A stretch of DNA of 64,000 bases from Aminobacter aganoensis (GCF_014206975.1 NZ_JACHOU010000011.1:62001-126000); one strand, 5' to 3'; shown: positions 10,448 to 19,542, counted from the stretch's first letter. Program-made: numbers and translations. The notes: generated by a model from the sequence alone, not told the origin.

Positions 10448-10888
10448 ATGCCGGCGCAACGCGGAGACTGGTCCATGCTCGCGGGCATTCCTCTTCTGAT
10501 CATCCCTTTCATCCTGTTCAACGTCGGCCTCGCCGGCCTGTTCGGCAGCGGCGTCAATGGCGATCCGTGGGCGGGGGAGATCCTGTCGCTCAACATGATG
10601 TCTGGCGGCGTCTTCACGCTGACGCTGGGCAACCTGCTGGTCGTCGTCGGATTGCTGCTGCTGTTCGTCGAGATCGTCAAGTCGACGCGCACGACCAACG
10701 CGTCGGTGGTCGACCATCTGCTGTCGACCTTCGTCTTCGTCGCGTTCCTGGTCGAGTTCCTGCTGGTGCGCGGGGCCGCGCACCCGGTGTTCTTCACCCT
10801 GATGGTCATCGCGTTGCTGGATGTGCTGGCGGGCTTCTCGGTTTCCCTTCGTTCCGCCGGTCGCGACGTCACTTTCGGTCGCGAGTAG
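10448..10888 (+). CDS. Four-helix membrane protein, unknown function
   Basis: A 146-aa protein with four clear membrane helices: residues about 11-33, 52-77, 86-107 and 112-131. There are no recognisable catalytic or metal-binding residues; the loops are short and the C-terminus is basic and cytoplasmic. An internal Met at residue 10 (10475) is an alternative start. It lies alone after the rpmF terminator and converges on the HbpS-like gene. It looks like a conserved rhizobial membrane protein, but I cannot name the family. Confidence 0.72.
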   Translation: MPAQRGDWSMLAGIPLLIIPFILFNVGLAGLFGSGVNGDPWAGEILSLNMMSGGVFTLTLGNLLVVVGLLLLFVEIVKSTRTTNASVVDHLLSTFVFVAFLVEFLLVRGAAHPVFFTLMVIALLDVLAGFSVSLRSAGRDVTFGRE

Positions 10889-10919
10889 AGGCGCGCCCCC
10901 ATGGGGGACGCGCGTGAGG

Positions 10920-11348
10920 TCAGACTTTCGCGACGAAGCCGGCGCTTTCGATGCCGGCCATCGCGGCCAGTTCGTCATTGTCCGACGTATCGCCCGAAAT
11001 GCCGACCGCGCCGAGCACGGCGCCATCCCTGTTGCGGATGAGCACGCCGCCCGGTACCGGCACGATCTTGCCGCCTGAGACGGCAGAAAGCCCCTGGAAG
11101 AAATGCGGCCGCTCGACGGCGGCGACGCCGAGTGCACGCGAGCTCGACCCTACTGCCAGCGCGCCATAAGCTTTGCCCGAGGCGACTTCGGCGCGGATGA
11201 ACGGAGAGCCGTCCTGGCGCTGGAAGGCCAGCAGGTGGCCGCCGGCGTCAAGCACGGCGATGCCGAGCGGCTTGAAGTTGTTCTTGCCGCCCAGTTCGAA
11301 CGCGGTGGCGATGATGGCGTTGGCCTTGGCCAGCGTCAGTTCGGTCAT
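10920..11348 (-). CDS. GlcG/HbpS-family protein (heme- or cofactor-binding fold)
   Basis: A 142-aa protein of the GlcG/HbpS family (DUF336). The start at 11348 is set by GGAGG about 9 nt upstream; the longer frame has no such site. Family marks include VLDAGGHLLAFQRQDG, the central ASGKAYGAL helix and the glycine-rich PVPGGVLIRNRDG and GAVGISG strands. HbpS members bind heme or corrinoid and act as sensors or cofactor partners, and GlcG sits in glycolate operons. No glycolate or two-component genes are next to it here, so the ligand is unknown. Confidence 0.85.
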   Translation of the reverse strand: MTELTLAKANAIIATAFELGGKNNFKPLGIAVLDAGGHLLAFQRQDGSPFIRAEVASGKAYGALAVGSSSRALGVAAVERPHFFQGLSAVSGGKIVPVPGGVLIRNRDGAVLGAVGISGDTSDNDELAAMAGIESAGFVAKV

Positions 11349-11502
11349 TTGCAGGGTCCTCCATTGTTGAGCGCCTAGCAAACACGCTTGGACGGCCGAG
11401 CAAAACCCTGCGTCAGGTTGAAAATCTCTCGCCCAAAGGGTAGGGGCCGGGCGCGGCTTGAAACGTCCGGCGGGCGTTCGATCCGCCAAGGCGGTCCGGG
11501 TG

Positions 11503-12105
11503 TCATCCCATCGAGTCGATCTTGCGCTGCATCGCGGCAAGCTGTTCCTTGAGCTCCTTCAGCTCGTCCGGCTTTTCCGGTGCGTCTTTCTTGGCGGGTT
11601 CGGCGGGAGCGGGGCCGGCGCCTTGAGCGGGGAAGGGCGTGAACATGCGCATCGCGTTCTGGAACAATTCCATGTTGCGGCGCGTCTGCTCCTCGAGCGC
11701 CTTCATCGGGGCCGCGCCCTTCATCACGTCCATCGGCGTCTTGCCGAAGGTCGACTTCATCTGCTCGCGGAAACGCTCCTGTTCCTTCGAGAAGGCAAGC
11801 ATCGACTGTTCGAGGAAGCTCGGCACGACCATCTGCATCTGGTCGCCGTAGAAAGAGATCAACTGCCGCAAGAACGGGATCGGCAGCATGTTCTGGCCGT
11901 CCTTGTTCTCCAGTTCGAAGATGATCTGCGTCAGTACAGGATGGGTGATGTCTTCGCCGGTCTTGGCATCCTGTACTGTGAATTCTTCGCCCTTCTTGAC
12001 CATCTCGGCCAAGTCTTCGAGCGTCACATAAGTACTCGTGCCAGTGTTGTAGAGCCGCCGGTTGGCGTATTTCTTTATGACGATTGGCGCATCTTTAGCA
12101 GGCAT
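11503..12105 (-). CDS. phaR: Polyhydroxyalkanoate synthesis repressor
   Basis: A 200-aa PhaR. The N-terminal DNA-binding domain starts IVIKKYANRRLYNTGTSTYV, a highly conserved signature, and is followed by the PHB-accumulation regulatory domain (VLTQIIFELENKDGQ, FLRQLISFYGDQMQ). The C-terminal third is proline- and alanine-rich and ends in a short coiled coil. The start at 12105 is chosen because GGGGGAGG is well spaced from it and abuts the other ATG at 12111. PhaR senses the polymer and represses phasin and its own gene in related bacteria. It is divergent from phaA, with operator-like palindromes between them. Confidence 0.95.
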   Translation of the reverse strand: MPAKDAPIVIKKYANRRLYNTGTSTYVTLEDLAEMVKKGEEFTVQDAKTGEDITHPVLTQIIFELENKDGQNMLPIPFLRQLISFYGDQMQMVVPSFLEQSMLAFSKEQERFREQMKSTFGKTPMDVMKGAAPMKALEEQTRRNMELFQNAMRMFTPFPAQGAGPAPAEPAKKDAPEKPDELKELKEQLAAMQRKIDSMG

Positions 12106-12205
12106 CAGCATCCTCCCCCGGAAGACCGGTATGCCATGTAAGCAGCCGGTAACATTTCGCCGGTGATGAGGATAAGCGCAAAGCAACGGCAAATCCAAGT
12201 AATTT

Positions 12206-12264
12206 GTGCAGTGCAAGAACCCCGAACCGACCCAAGCCGGCAAAAAAATGCTGCGCAGCATTTT
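12206..12264. promoter_or_regulatory. Candidate PhaR operator region between phaR and phaA
   Basis: GTGCAGTGCAA at 12206-12216 matches the KTGC-N3-GCAA pattern also present twice before bdhA. At 12245-12264 there is a perfect 20-bp palindrome centred on CTGC|GCAG. Both lie in the 296-bp divergent spacer, which is AT-richer than its flanks. PhaR proteins are known to bind TGC/GCA repeats and to repress themselves. Actual binding here is inference. Confidence 0.5.
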
Positions 12265-12401
12265 CTGAAACGCGGCCGCAGCATGCGTCGGCAGGCGATT
12301 TTCCGGTTTGACTCGGGTCCTGGAACGGGCAAGAAAAGTCGTGAGCGCCAATGTTTTCGACGCGCATAAACCATTTCGCCTCACGAAGTCTGGAGAGAAA
12401 C

Positions 12402-13586
12402 ATGTCCGCCTCGTCCTCCATCGTCGTCGCCAGCGCCGCCCGTACGCCGGTCGGCTCTTTCAACGGTGCCTTCGCCAACACCCCGGCGCACGAATTGGGC
12501 GCCATCGCCGTCAGGGAAGTTCTGGCCCGGGCCGGCGTCGACCCCAAGGAGGTTGACGAAGTCATCCTCGGGCAGATCCTTTCTGCCGGTGTCGGCCAGA
12601 ACCCGGCCCGCCAGGCGGCCATGGCTGCAGGCGTGCCGCAGGAAGCGACCGCCTGGGGCCTCAACCAGCTTTGCGGTTCCGGCCTGCGCACTATCGCCAT
12701 CGGCATGCAGCAGATCGCCGTGGGCGACGCCAAGATCATCGTCGCCGGCGGCCAGGAATCGATGTCCATGGCACCGCACTGCCAGCACTTGCGTGGCGGC
12801 GTGAAGATGGGCGACTTCAAGATGATCGATACGATGATCAAGGACGGCCTGACCGACGCCTTCTACGGCTACCACATGGGCAACACCGCCGAGAACGTCG
12901 CCCGCCAGTGGCAGCTGACGCGCGACGAGCAGGACCAGTTCGCGGTCGCCTCGCAGAACAAGGCCGAAGCCGCCCAGAAGGCCGGCCGTTTTGCCGACGA
13001 GATCGTGCCCGTCACCATCAAGGGCAAGAAGGGCGACACCATCGTCGACCAGGACGAATACATCCGCCATGGCGCGACGCTGGATTCGATTGCCAAGCTG
13101 CGCCCGGCCTTCGACAAGGAAGGCACCGTCACCGCCGGCAACGCATCCGGCATCAATGACGGCGCTGCCGCGGTCGTGCTGATGACCGAGGCAGAAGCCG
13201 TACGCCGCGGCCTGACCCCGCTGGTCCGCATCGTCTCGTGGGCAACCGCCGGCGTCGACCCGCAGATCATGGGCACGGGCCCTATCCCGGCTTCGCGCAA
13301 GGCGCTCGAAAAGGCCGGCTGGTCGGTCGGCGACCTCGACCTCGTCGAGGCCAACGAGGCGTTCGCGGCGCAGGCCTGCGCGGTCAACAAGGACATGGGC
13401 TGGGATCCGGCGATCGTCAACGTCAATGGCGGCGCCATCGCCATCGGCCATCCGGTCGGCGCTTCCGGTGCCCGCGTCTTCAACACGCTGGTCCATGAAA
13501 TGCGGCGACGCAGCGCGAAAAAGGGTCTCGCGACCCTGTGCATCGGCGGCGGCATGGGCGTCGCGATGTGCGTCGAGGCGATGTAA
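12402..13586 (+). CDS. phaA: Acetyl-CoA acetyltransferase (beta-ketothiolase)
   Basis: Condenses two acetyl-CoA to acetoacetyl-CoA, the entry to polyhydroxybutyrate synthesis. It has 394 aa, the normal length. The acylated cysteine is Cys91 in NQLCGSGLR; His350 in GHPVGASG and Cys380 in LCIGGGMG complete the active site. The start at 12402 has GGAGAG about 6 nt upstream. phaB follows 97 bp later with a terminator-like hairpin in between, so phaB output may be lower than phaA output. The polymerase phaC is not in this window. Confidence 0.97.
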   Translation: MSASSSIVVASAARTPVGSFNGAFANTPAHELGAIAVREVLARAGVDPKEVDEVILGQILSAGVGQNPARQAAMAAGVPQEATAWGLNQLCGSGLRTIAIGMQQIAVGDAKIIVAGGQESMSMAPHCQHLRGGVKMGDFKMIDTMIKDGLTDAFYGYHMGNTAENVARQWQLTRDEQDQFAVASQNKAEAAQKAGRFADEIVPVTIKGKKGDTIVDQDEYIRHGATLDSIAKLRPAFDKEGTVTAGNASGINDGAAAVVLMTEAEAVRRGLTPLVRIVSWATAGVDPQIMGTGPIPASRKALEKAGWSVGDLDLVEANEAFAAQACAVNKDMGWDPAIVNVNGGAIAIGHPVGASGARVFNTLVHEMRRRSAKKGLATLCIGGGMGVAMCVEAM

Positions 13587-13601
13587 CTCGGAAAACAAGA
13601 C

Positions 13602-13628
13602 AAGGGCGGCCAATGTGCCGCCCTTTTT
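13602..13628 (+). terminator. Terminator or attenuator between phaA and phaB
   Basis: Stem AAGGGCGGC (13602-13610) pairs with GCCGCCCTT (13617-13625) over a 6-nt loop and is followed by a T run to 13628. It lies only 55 bp before phaB, so it either ends the phaA transcript or partly limits read-through. Confidence 0.75.
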
Positions 13629-13683
13629 GCCTCTAAAGCCTGGCGTGAAGGCAGGCTACAAAGCAGCAGAAAAGGGGAATCGC

Positions 13684-14406
13684 ATGAGCAAGGTTGCACT
13701 CGTCACGGGCGGATCGCGCGGCATCGGTGCTGCGATTTCGGTCGCGCTGAAGAACGCAGGCTACAAGGTTGCCGCCAACTATGCCGGCAACGACGAGGCC
13801 GCGCAGAAGTTCAAGGCCGAGACGGGCATCCCGGTCTACAAATGGTCGGTCGCCGACTACGACGCCTGCGAAGCCGGCATAAAGCAGGTCGAGGCCGATC
13901 TCGGCCCGGTTTCGGTGCTGGTCAACAATGCCGGCATCACGCGCGACTCGATGTTTCACAAGATGACGCGCGAGCAGTGGAAGGAGGTCATCGACACCAA
14001 CCTGAACGGTGCCTTCAACATGACCCATCCATTGTGGAGCGGCATGCGCGACCGCAAGTTCGGCCGCGTCATCACCATCTCCTCGATCAACGGCCAGAAG
14101 GGCCAGGCCGGCCAGGCCAACTACTCCGCGTCGAAAGCCGGCGACATCGGCTTCACCAAGGCGCTGGCCCAGGAAGGCGCACGCGCCGGCATCACCGTCA
14201 ACGTCATCTGCCCCGGCTACATCGCAACCGAAATGGTCATGGCGGTTCCCGAGAAGGTGCGTGAATCGATCATCGCCCAGATTCCGGTCGGCCGTCTCGG
14301 CGAGCCGGAGGAGATCGCGCGTTGCGTGGTGTTCCTGGCCTCCGAAGAGTCTGGCTTCGTCACCGGCGCGACGCTGTCGGCCAATGGCGGCCAGTATTTC
14401 GTCTGA
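13684..14406 (+). CDS. phaB: Acetoacetyl-CoA reductase
   Basis: NADPH-dependent reduction of acetoacetyl-CoA to (R)-3-hydroxybutyryl-CoA, the monomer for PHB. It has 240 aa. It begins MSKVALVTGGSRGIG with the SDR cofactor loop and has NNAGITRD, a serine in ITISSINGQKGQ and the YSASKAG active-site helix. The start at 13684 follows AAAAGGGGAA, a good ribosome site. It pairs with phaA directly upstream. The enzyme shares its fold with bdhA at 380-1162, but the GQKGQAGQANYSASKAG stretch is specific to PhaB. Confidence 0.96.
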   Translation: MSKVALVTGGSRGIGAAISVALKNAGYKVAANYAGNDEAAQKFKAETGIPVYKWSVADYDACEAGIKQVEADLGPVSVLVNNAGITRDSMFHKMTREQWKEVIDTNLNGAFNMTHPLWSGMRDRKFGRVITISSINGQKGQAGQANYSASKAGDIGFTKALAQEGARAGITVNVICPGYIATEMVMAVPEKVRESIIAQIPVGRLGEPEEIARCVVFLASEESGFVTGATLSANGGQYFV

Positions 14407-14430
14407 TCGGCGGCTTCTATCCGACAAAGA

Positions 14431-14454
14431 AAACGGCGCCGCGAGGCGCCGTTT
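14431..14454. terminator. Bidirectional-type hairpin between phaB and aqpZ
   Basis: Ten-base stem AAACGGCGCC/GGCGCCGTTT with a GCGA loop, placed between converging genes. There are only three T residues after it on the plus strand, so it may serve both directions weakly. Confidence 0.7.
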
Positions 14455-14475
14455 CCGTTCTTGGCGATGGGTGGG

Positions 14476-15165
14476 CTACTTGTCGCCGAATAATGACTTG
14501 TGGGCGATGCCGGCAATGGCTGCGCCGACGATCGGGGCGACCCAGAACAGCCAGAGCTGCTGCAGGGCGACGCCGCCGACGAACAGCGCCGGGCCGGTCG
14601 AACGCGCCGGATTGACCGACGTGTTGGTGACCGGGATCGAGATCAGGTGGATCAGCGTCAGGGCGAGGCCGATGGCGATCGGTGCAAAGCCGGCCGGAAC
14701 GCGCTCGCTGGTCGAACCGAGGATGATCATCAGGAACATGAAGGTCAGCACGACCTCGATGATCAACGCAGAGGACAGGCCGAATTTGCCCGGCGAGGCG
14801 TCGCCATAGCCGTTGGTGGCAAAGCCGCCGATGCCGGCGAAATCAGCCTTGCCGCTGACGATGAGGTACAGCACCGTCGAAGCCGCGACCGCGCCGATCA
14901 GCTGGGCGATGACGTAGGGGACCAGGTCCTTGGCTTCGAAACGCCCGGCCATCATCAGGCCGACCGAGACAGCTGGATTGAAATGCCCCCCGGAAATGCC
15001 GCCGACCGCATAGGCCATGGTCAGCACCGTAAGGCCGAACGCCAACGCAACGCCGGAGAAACCGATACCCAGTTCGGGGAACGCTGCAGCCAGGACAGCG
15101 CTGCCGCAGCCCCCGAAGACGAGCCAGAATGTGCCGAGGAATTCGGCGAACAGACGTTTGGACAT
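14476..15165 (-). CDS. aqpZ: Aquaporin Z
   Basis: A 229-aa water channel. It begins [20 protein letters not shown], as AqpZ proteins do. The two pore half-helices carry the NPA motifs in [11 protein letters not shown] and [13 protein letters not shown]. The Arg after the second NPA and the His in ISIPV-flanked helix five support a narrow water-selective filter, not a glycerol channel. The start at 15165 has GGAGGG upstream; longer frames lack a ribosome site. It converges on phaB. Its promoter lies in the gene-free region to the right. Confidence 0.93.
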   Translation of the reverse strand: MSKRLFAEFLGTFWLVFGGCGSAVLAAAFPELGIGFSGVALAFGLTVLTMAYAVGGISGGHFNPAVSVGLMMAGRFEAKDLVPYVIAQLIGAVAASTVLYLIVSGKADFAGIGGFATNGYGDASPGKFGLSSALIIEVVLTFMFLMIILGSTSERVPAGFAPIAIGLALTLIHLISIPVTNTSVNPARSTGPALFVGGVALQQLWLFWVAPIVGAAIAGIAHKSLFGDK

Positions 15166-15409
15166 GATATTCCCTCCGATATCGTGCGCCTGCGTGGTGC
15201 GCCGCATTTTCCGGAGGCCCCGCCTGGGCATCCCCCGCCGCGCAGACTCAACTCCGCAATGGAGACACGCTCCGCTCCCAGGTGCAACGGGTGTGGTTCC
15301 CCTAACGTAATGCAATCACAGGTATTTTCGCTGAAGCACGGGTGTGCCGGGATGGCACGCAAAGGTTAATGCGGCGATCGAGGTGCTGTGGAGTGTTCTG
15401 TGCACAGGC

Positions 15410-15418
15410 TGTGGATAA
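15410..15418 (-). promoter_or_regulatory. DnaA-box match
   Basis: TGTGGATAA on the plus strand is the exact complement of TTATCCACA. One isolated perfect box is not evidence of an origin, but DnaA also acts as a transcription factor in alphaproteobacteria. Confidence 0.4.
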
Positions 15419-15453
15419 TAGGTGGAGAAACTGACCCGGCACTACATCTAGTG

Positions 15454-15525
15454 GTGAACAAACCGGGAAATCTGCCCGGACAGTGATTCGTCGCCTGTTC
15501 GTTCCGCATTTGGTTCAAATCTTAA
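15454..15525 (+). repeat. 72-bp element, copy A
   Basis: Starts GTGAACAAA and ends CTTAA. It aligns without gaps over 72 bp with copy B, with identical blocks at positions 1-9 and 28-40 (CAGTGATTCGTCG) and near-identity through the TTCGTTCC part. It carries one GANTC site. Confidence 0.75.
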
Positions 15526-15726
15526 CGAAATGCCGTTTCCGGCAGCTCCGGCCGTTAATCCGCCGGTAGGAAACGTCAACAAATTCATTATTTTGCACTC
15601 GGTTGACGCGCAGCTATCTTCGCTTGGCCGGCAAAGGTTAACGGAGGGGTGGCGAAAGCAGGAAACGGGCCACTTTAGAGATTCTGCATGTGGTGCGGCT
15701 TGCAGGGCCGGCATCAATATGTTGGG

Positions 15727-15798
15727 GTGAACAAAACCTGAATCAGCTGGAGTCAGTGATTCGTCGCTGATTCGTTCCAGACTCGTTCCAACTCTTAA
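15727..15798 (+). repeat. 72-bp element, copy B
   Basis: Second copy of the element, 273 bp to the right of copy A and in the same orientation. It has five GANTC sites where copy A has one. It ends about 105 bp before the mgpS start, so it may be part of that promoter. Confidence 0.75.
15740..15784. promoter_or_regulatory. Cluster of five GANTC (CcrM-type) sites
   Basis: GAATC (15740), GAGTC (15750), GATTC (15758), GATTC (15769) and GACTC (15780) occur within 45 bp, against about one per 256 bp at random. GANTC is the target of the cell-cycle methyltransferase CcrM in alphaproteobacteria. A regulatory role is inference. Confidence 0.6.
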
Positions 15799-15904
15799 AT
15801 CTGGAACATTCCGCTTTCGCTTCGGCTTGCAAATCCCTATGTGTCCACTCGTCGCGACAGGCGGCGCAACGCCGGGCTGTCCCGGCGCCGAGGGCAGTTC
15901 CAGT

Positions 15905-18900
15905 ATGAATGTTCACTCCAGGCAGAACGACCCGCTGATCCTGTCAGGCCGCGATGTCACGGCGGTTCTGGGGCCAACCAATACCGGCAAGACCCATCTC
16001 GCCATCGAGCGCATGGTCGCGCATGAAAGCGGCATCATCGGCCTGCCGCTAAGGCTGCTCGCCCGCGAGGTCTATGGCCGGCTCTGCGAGAAGGTCGGCG
16101 CCCACAAGGTGGCGCTGGTCACCGGCGAAGAGAAGATCCTGCCTGCCGGCGCCAGGTATTCGGTCTGCACCGTCGAGGCCATGCCGCGCCAGACGGATGC
16201 CGCCTTCGTCGCCATCGACGAGGTCCAGCTTGCCGGCGACCTCGAGCGCGGCCACATCTTCACGGACCGCATCCTGCATCTGCGCGGCAAGCAGGAAACG
16301 CTGCTGCTCGGTGCCGCCACCATGCACGGCATCCTGCAGAAGCTGTTGAAGGGTGTGTCGGTGGTCACCCGGCCACGGCTGTCGCATCTCGCCTATGCCG
16401 GTTCCAAGAAGCTGACGCGGCTGCCGCGGCGCTCGGCCATCGTCGCCTTCTCCGCCGACGAGGTTTACGGCATCGCCGAGCTCATCCGCCGGCAGCAGGG
16501 TGGTGCAGCGGTGGTGCTCGGCGCGCTCAGCCCGCGCACCCGTAATGCCCAGGTCGAGCTCTACCAGAACGGCGACGTCGACTACCTGATCGCCACCGAT
16601 GCCATCGGCATGGGCCTCAATCTCGATGTCGACCACGTCGCCTTTGCCCAGAACCGCAAGTTCGACGGCTACCAGTATCGGCAGCTCACCGCCGCCGAGC
16701 TCGGCCAGATCGCCGGTCGCGCCGGGCGCCATTTGCGCGACGGCACCTTCGGCGTCACCGGCCAGGTCGATCCGTTCGAGGACGAACTGATCGAAAAGAT
16801 CGAGGGTCATGACTTCGAGCCGGTCAAGGTGCTGCAGTGGCGCACGGCAAGTTTCGATTTCGCCAGCCTCGATACGCTCAAGCGCTCGATCGACACCGTG
16901 GCGCCGGTCGAGGGCCTGACGCGTGCGTTGCCGGCTGTCGACGCCCAGGCGCTCGACCATCTGTCGCGCGATGAAAACATCCGGTCGCTCGCAACCAACC
17001 GCGAGCGTGTCGCCCTGTTGTGGGAAACCTGCGCGCTGCCCGACTACCGCAGGATCGCACCGGCCCAGCATGCCGACCTGATCGCTTCGATGTATGACGA
17101 TCTCGCCCGGCGCGGCCATGTCGACGAGACCTACATGGCCGAACAGGTGCGCCGTGCCGATTCCACCGAGGGCGACATCGACACGCTTTCACATCGGATC
17201 GCACAGATCCGGACCTGGACATTCGTCTCAAACCGCCCTGGCTGGCTTGCCGATCCGGCACACTGGCAAGAAAAAACGCGCGACATCGAAGACAGATTGT
17301 CGGATGCACTGCATGAGCGGTTGACGAAACGCTTTGTAGACCGCAGGACTTCCGTCCTCATGCGCCGCCTTAGAGAAAACACTATGCTTGAAGCCGAAAT
17401 CAGCCCGTCCGGAACCGTCCTCGTCGAGGGCCACCATGTCGGCGAACTGCAAGGGTTCCGTTTCACCGCCGACCAGAGCGCGGGCGGAGAAGACGCCAAG
17501 GCCGTGCGCACGGCAGCGCAGAAGGCGCTTGCAACCGAATTCGACACACGCGCCGAACGTTTCGCGACGTCGCCCAATGGTGACATCGCGCTTGGCTCGG
17601 ACGGCGTGCTGCGCTGGATCGGCGCGCCCATCGGCACGCTGGTCGAAGGCGAGGATGCGCTGAAGCCGCGCGTCGTGCTGTTGGCCGACGAACAGCTGAC
17701 CGGCCCGTCCCGCGACAAGGTCGCCGCGCGCGCCGAGCGCTTCGTCAATTTCCAGGTCGAGTCCCTGCTCAAGCCGCTGGTCGATCTCAAGGCTGCGGAG
17801 CAGCTGTCCGGCATCGGCCGTGGCATCGCCTTCCAGCTGGTCGAGAATTTCGGCCTGATCAATCGCCGCGACATCGCCGAAGACGTGAAGTCGCTCGACC
17901 AGGAAGGCCGCGCCGCGCTTCGCCGTCTTGGTGCGCGCTTCGGCGCCTATCACGTCTTTGTCCCGGCACTGATCAAGCCCGCGCCCGCCGGTCTGGTGAC
18001 GCTGCTGTGGGCGCTCAAGAACGACGGCAAGGACAAGCCGGGCTTCGGCGATGTCGTCCATGCGCTGGCTGCTGGCCGCACCTCGGTGGTCATCGACCAG
18101 GCCTTCGACAAGACGTTCTACAAGCTTGCCGGCTTCCGCAACCTCGGCCGCCGCGCCGTGCGTGTCGACATCCTCGAGCGTCTCGCCGACCTCATCCGCC
18201 CGGCGCTTGCCTGGAAGCAGGGCACCGGCGCCCGGCCTGAGGGCGCCTATGACGGCAGCGCGTTCATCGTCACGCCGCAGATGATGTCAATCCTCGGCGC
18301 CACCGGCGACGACATGGAAGAAATCCTCAAGGGCCTCGGTTATCGCGCCGAACCCAAGCCGGCTGTCGAGGTCAAGGAAAAGCTCGAAACGATCGACACC
18401 GCCGCGCGCGAAGCTGCAGCGCAGGCGATGGCCGCCAAGGCCGCAGTGGCGGCAGCAACCGACAGCGGCGAAGCCACCGAGGTTTCGACGGAAGCCTTTG
18501 CCGAAGCCGCCGCCGATGCCGTGCAGGCTTCGGATGCCGGACAGGCACCGGAAGCCATTGCCGAACAGGTCGAGGACGTTGCCGAGTCCGTTGCCGAAGT
18601 GGTGGCTGAGCCAGCGGCGGAAGCCGATGCGGCAGCCGAGCCCGAGGCGGCCACTGCCGACGCCCCGGTGGTTGCAGACGCGCCGGTCGAAGCCCCAGTC
18701 GCTGCCGAGGCACCGGCCGAGGTCGCTGCCGGGGAAGCATCCGAACCCGCGGAAGAGCCCAAGCCCATCCTGCTGTGGCGCCAGGGCCGCTTCGAGCAGC
18801 GTCCGCGCCATCGCCAGGACAACCGTCCGCGTGGCGGGCAGCGCGAACCGCGCGCAGCCGGCGCTCCGGCGGGCCGTCAGGGCGAGGGCAACCGTGGACG

Positions 18901-19153
18901 CGAAGGTGGCGAAGGCCGCGATGGCGGTCGTCCGCGCTTCGATCGCAAGCCCGGCGGCAAGCCGCAGGGCGAGCGCCACGAGAATCGTGGCCGCGGTGAG
19001 CGCCCGCAGGGCGAGAAGCATGGGGGCGACCGCAATGGCTTCAAGGGCAAGCCGGCGTTCCAGCAAAAGCCACGCGAAGAGCGTCCGGTGCGCATCGATC
19101 CCGATTCGCCCTTTGCCAAGCTCGCCGCGCTGCGCGACCAGCTCAAGAAGTAG
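15905..19153 (+). CDS. mgpS: SUV3/MgpS-like DEAD-type helicase with disordered C-terminus
   Basis: A protein of 1082 aa. The N-terminal half is a superfamily 2 helicase of the SUV3 kind: Walker A in GPTNTGKTHLAIE, Walker B DEVQ, and motif VI in QIAGRAGRH. A middle region of about 350 residues has no motif I can name. The last 260 residues are low complexity: first Ala/Glu-rich (about residues 830-950), then Arg/Gly-rich (about 960-1065), as in RNA-binding tails. The start at 15905 is preferred; ATG at 15839 and TTG at 15827 are in frame but lack ribosome sites. The S4 gene follows by 5 bp, suggesting shared RNA-related work. Confidence 0.88.
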   Translation: MNVHSRQNDPLILSGRDVTAVLGPTNTGKTHLAIERMVAHESGIIGLPLRLLAREVYGRLCEKVGAHKVALVTGEEKILPAGARYSVCTVEAMPRQTDAAFVAIDEVQLAGDLERGHIFTDRILHLRGKQETLLLGAATMHGILQKLLKGVSVVTRPRLSHLAYAGSKKLTRLPRRSAIVAFSADEVYGIAELIRRQQGGAAVVLGALSPRTRNAQVELYQNGDVDYLIATDAIGMGLNLDVDHVAFAQNRKFDGYQYRQLTAAELGQIAGRAGRHLRDGTFGVTGQVDPFEDELIEKIEGHDFEPVKVLQWRTASFDFASLDTLKRSIDTVAPVEGLTRALPAVDAQALDHLSRDENIRSLATNRERVALLWETCALPDYRRIAPAQHADLIASMYDDLARRGHVDETYMAEQVRRADSTEGDIDTLSHRIAQIRTWTFVSNRPGWLADPAHWQEKTRDIEDRLSDALHERLTKRFVDRRTSVLMRRLRENTMLEAEISPSGTVLVEGHHVGELQGFRFTADQSAGGEDAKAVRTAAQKALATEFDTRAERFATSPNGDIALGSDGVLRWIGAPIGTLVEGEDALKPRVVLLADEQLTGPSRDKVAARAERFVNFQVESLLKPLVDLKAAEQLSGIGRGIAFQLVENFGLINRRDIAEDVKSLDQEGRAALRRLGARFGAYHVFVPALIKPAPAGLVTLLWALKNDGKDKPGFGDVVHALAAGRTSVVIDQAFDKTFYKLAGFRNLGRRAVRVDILERLADLIRPALAWKQGTGARPEGAYDGSAFIVTPQMMSILGATGDDMEEILKGLGYRAEPKPAVEVKEKLETIDTAAREAAAQAMAAKAAVAAATDSGEATEVSTEAFAEAAADAVQASDAGQAPEAIAEQVEDVAESVAEVVAEPAAEADAAAEPEAATADAPVVADAPVEAPVAAEAPAEVAAGEASEPAEEPKPILLWRQGRFEQRPRHRQDNRPRGGQREPRAAGAPAGRQGEGNRGREGGEGRDGGRPRFDRKPGGKPQGERHENRGRGERPQGEKHGGDRNGFKGKPAFQQKPREERPVRIDPDSPFAKLAALRDQLKK

Positions 19154-19158
19154 CTCCT

Positions 19159-19542
19159 TTGGCCGGCGAGGGAAGACAGCGCATCGACAAGTGGCTGTTC
19201 TTCTCGCGCGCGGTCAAATCGCGTTCGCTTGCAGCCAAGCTGGTGCAGGGTGGCGGTGTTAGGAACAACGGCCAGAAGCTCGGCCAGGCTTCGGACATCG
19301 TCAAGTCGGGCGACGTGCTGACCATCACGCTCGACCGTCGCATCCTGGTCTACAAGATTCTGCTTCCTGGCGAGCGGCGCGGGCCGGCTGAAGAGGCTCG
19401 CAAGCTCTACGAGGACCTGTCGCCCGTTCCGACACCGAAGGACCAGGCGCCGCCCGATGCCCTGCCGCCAGTGCGCGAGGCCGGAAGCGGACGCCCGACC
19501 AAGAAGGAAAGGCGGGCCACCGACCGGCTGCGCAGCGAGTGA
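19159..19542 (+). CDS. S4-domain RNA-binding protein (Hsp15-like)
   Basis: A 127-aa protein with an S4 fold at residues 8-65: RIDKWLFFSRAVKSRSLAAK, then VQGGGVRNNG and the VKSGDVLTI strand. This matches the heat-shock protein 15 type that binds stalled large ribosomal subunits. A basic, proline-rich tail follows. The only start that keeps the whole domain is a TTG at 19159, 5 bp after the mgpS stop, so translation is probably coupled. Ribosome recycling is the likely role, from family knowledge only. Confidence 0.85.
   Translation: MAGEGRQRIDKWLFFSRAVKSRSLAAKLVQGGGVRNNGQKLGQASDIVKSGDVLTITLDRRILVYKILLPGERRGPAEEARKLYEDLSPVPTPKDQAPPDALPPVREAGSGRPTKKERRATDRLRSE

Larger units (their letters stand above)
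15166..15904. other. Gene-free region before mgpS with duplicated element and methylation-site cluster
   Basis: The 739 bp between aqpZ and mgpS hold no convincing gene; a minus frame of 89 codons at 15448-15717 has no ribosome site or family look. The region does hold a DnaA-box match (15410-15418), two copies of a 72-bp element, and a cluster of GANTC sites, listed separately. The base composition is lower in GC than the flanks. Confidence 0.8.

Noticed and set aside
15448-15717. A minus-strand ORF of 89 codons between aqpZ and mgpS
   Set aside because: No ribosome site, no domain, and it covers the repeat and the spacer; composition looks like non-coding DNA.
15166-15904. A chromosomal replication origin
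   Set aside because: One DnaA box and GANTC sites are not enough; the usual neighbours of rhizobial origins (hemE, hemH, rho, dnaA, parAB) are absent, and there is no cluster of DnaA boxes or AT-rich unwinding stretch.
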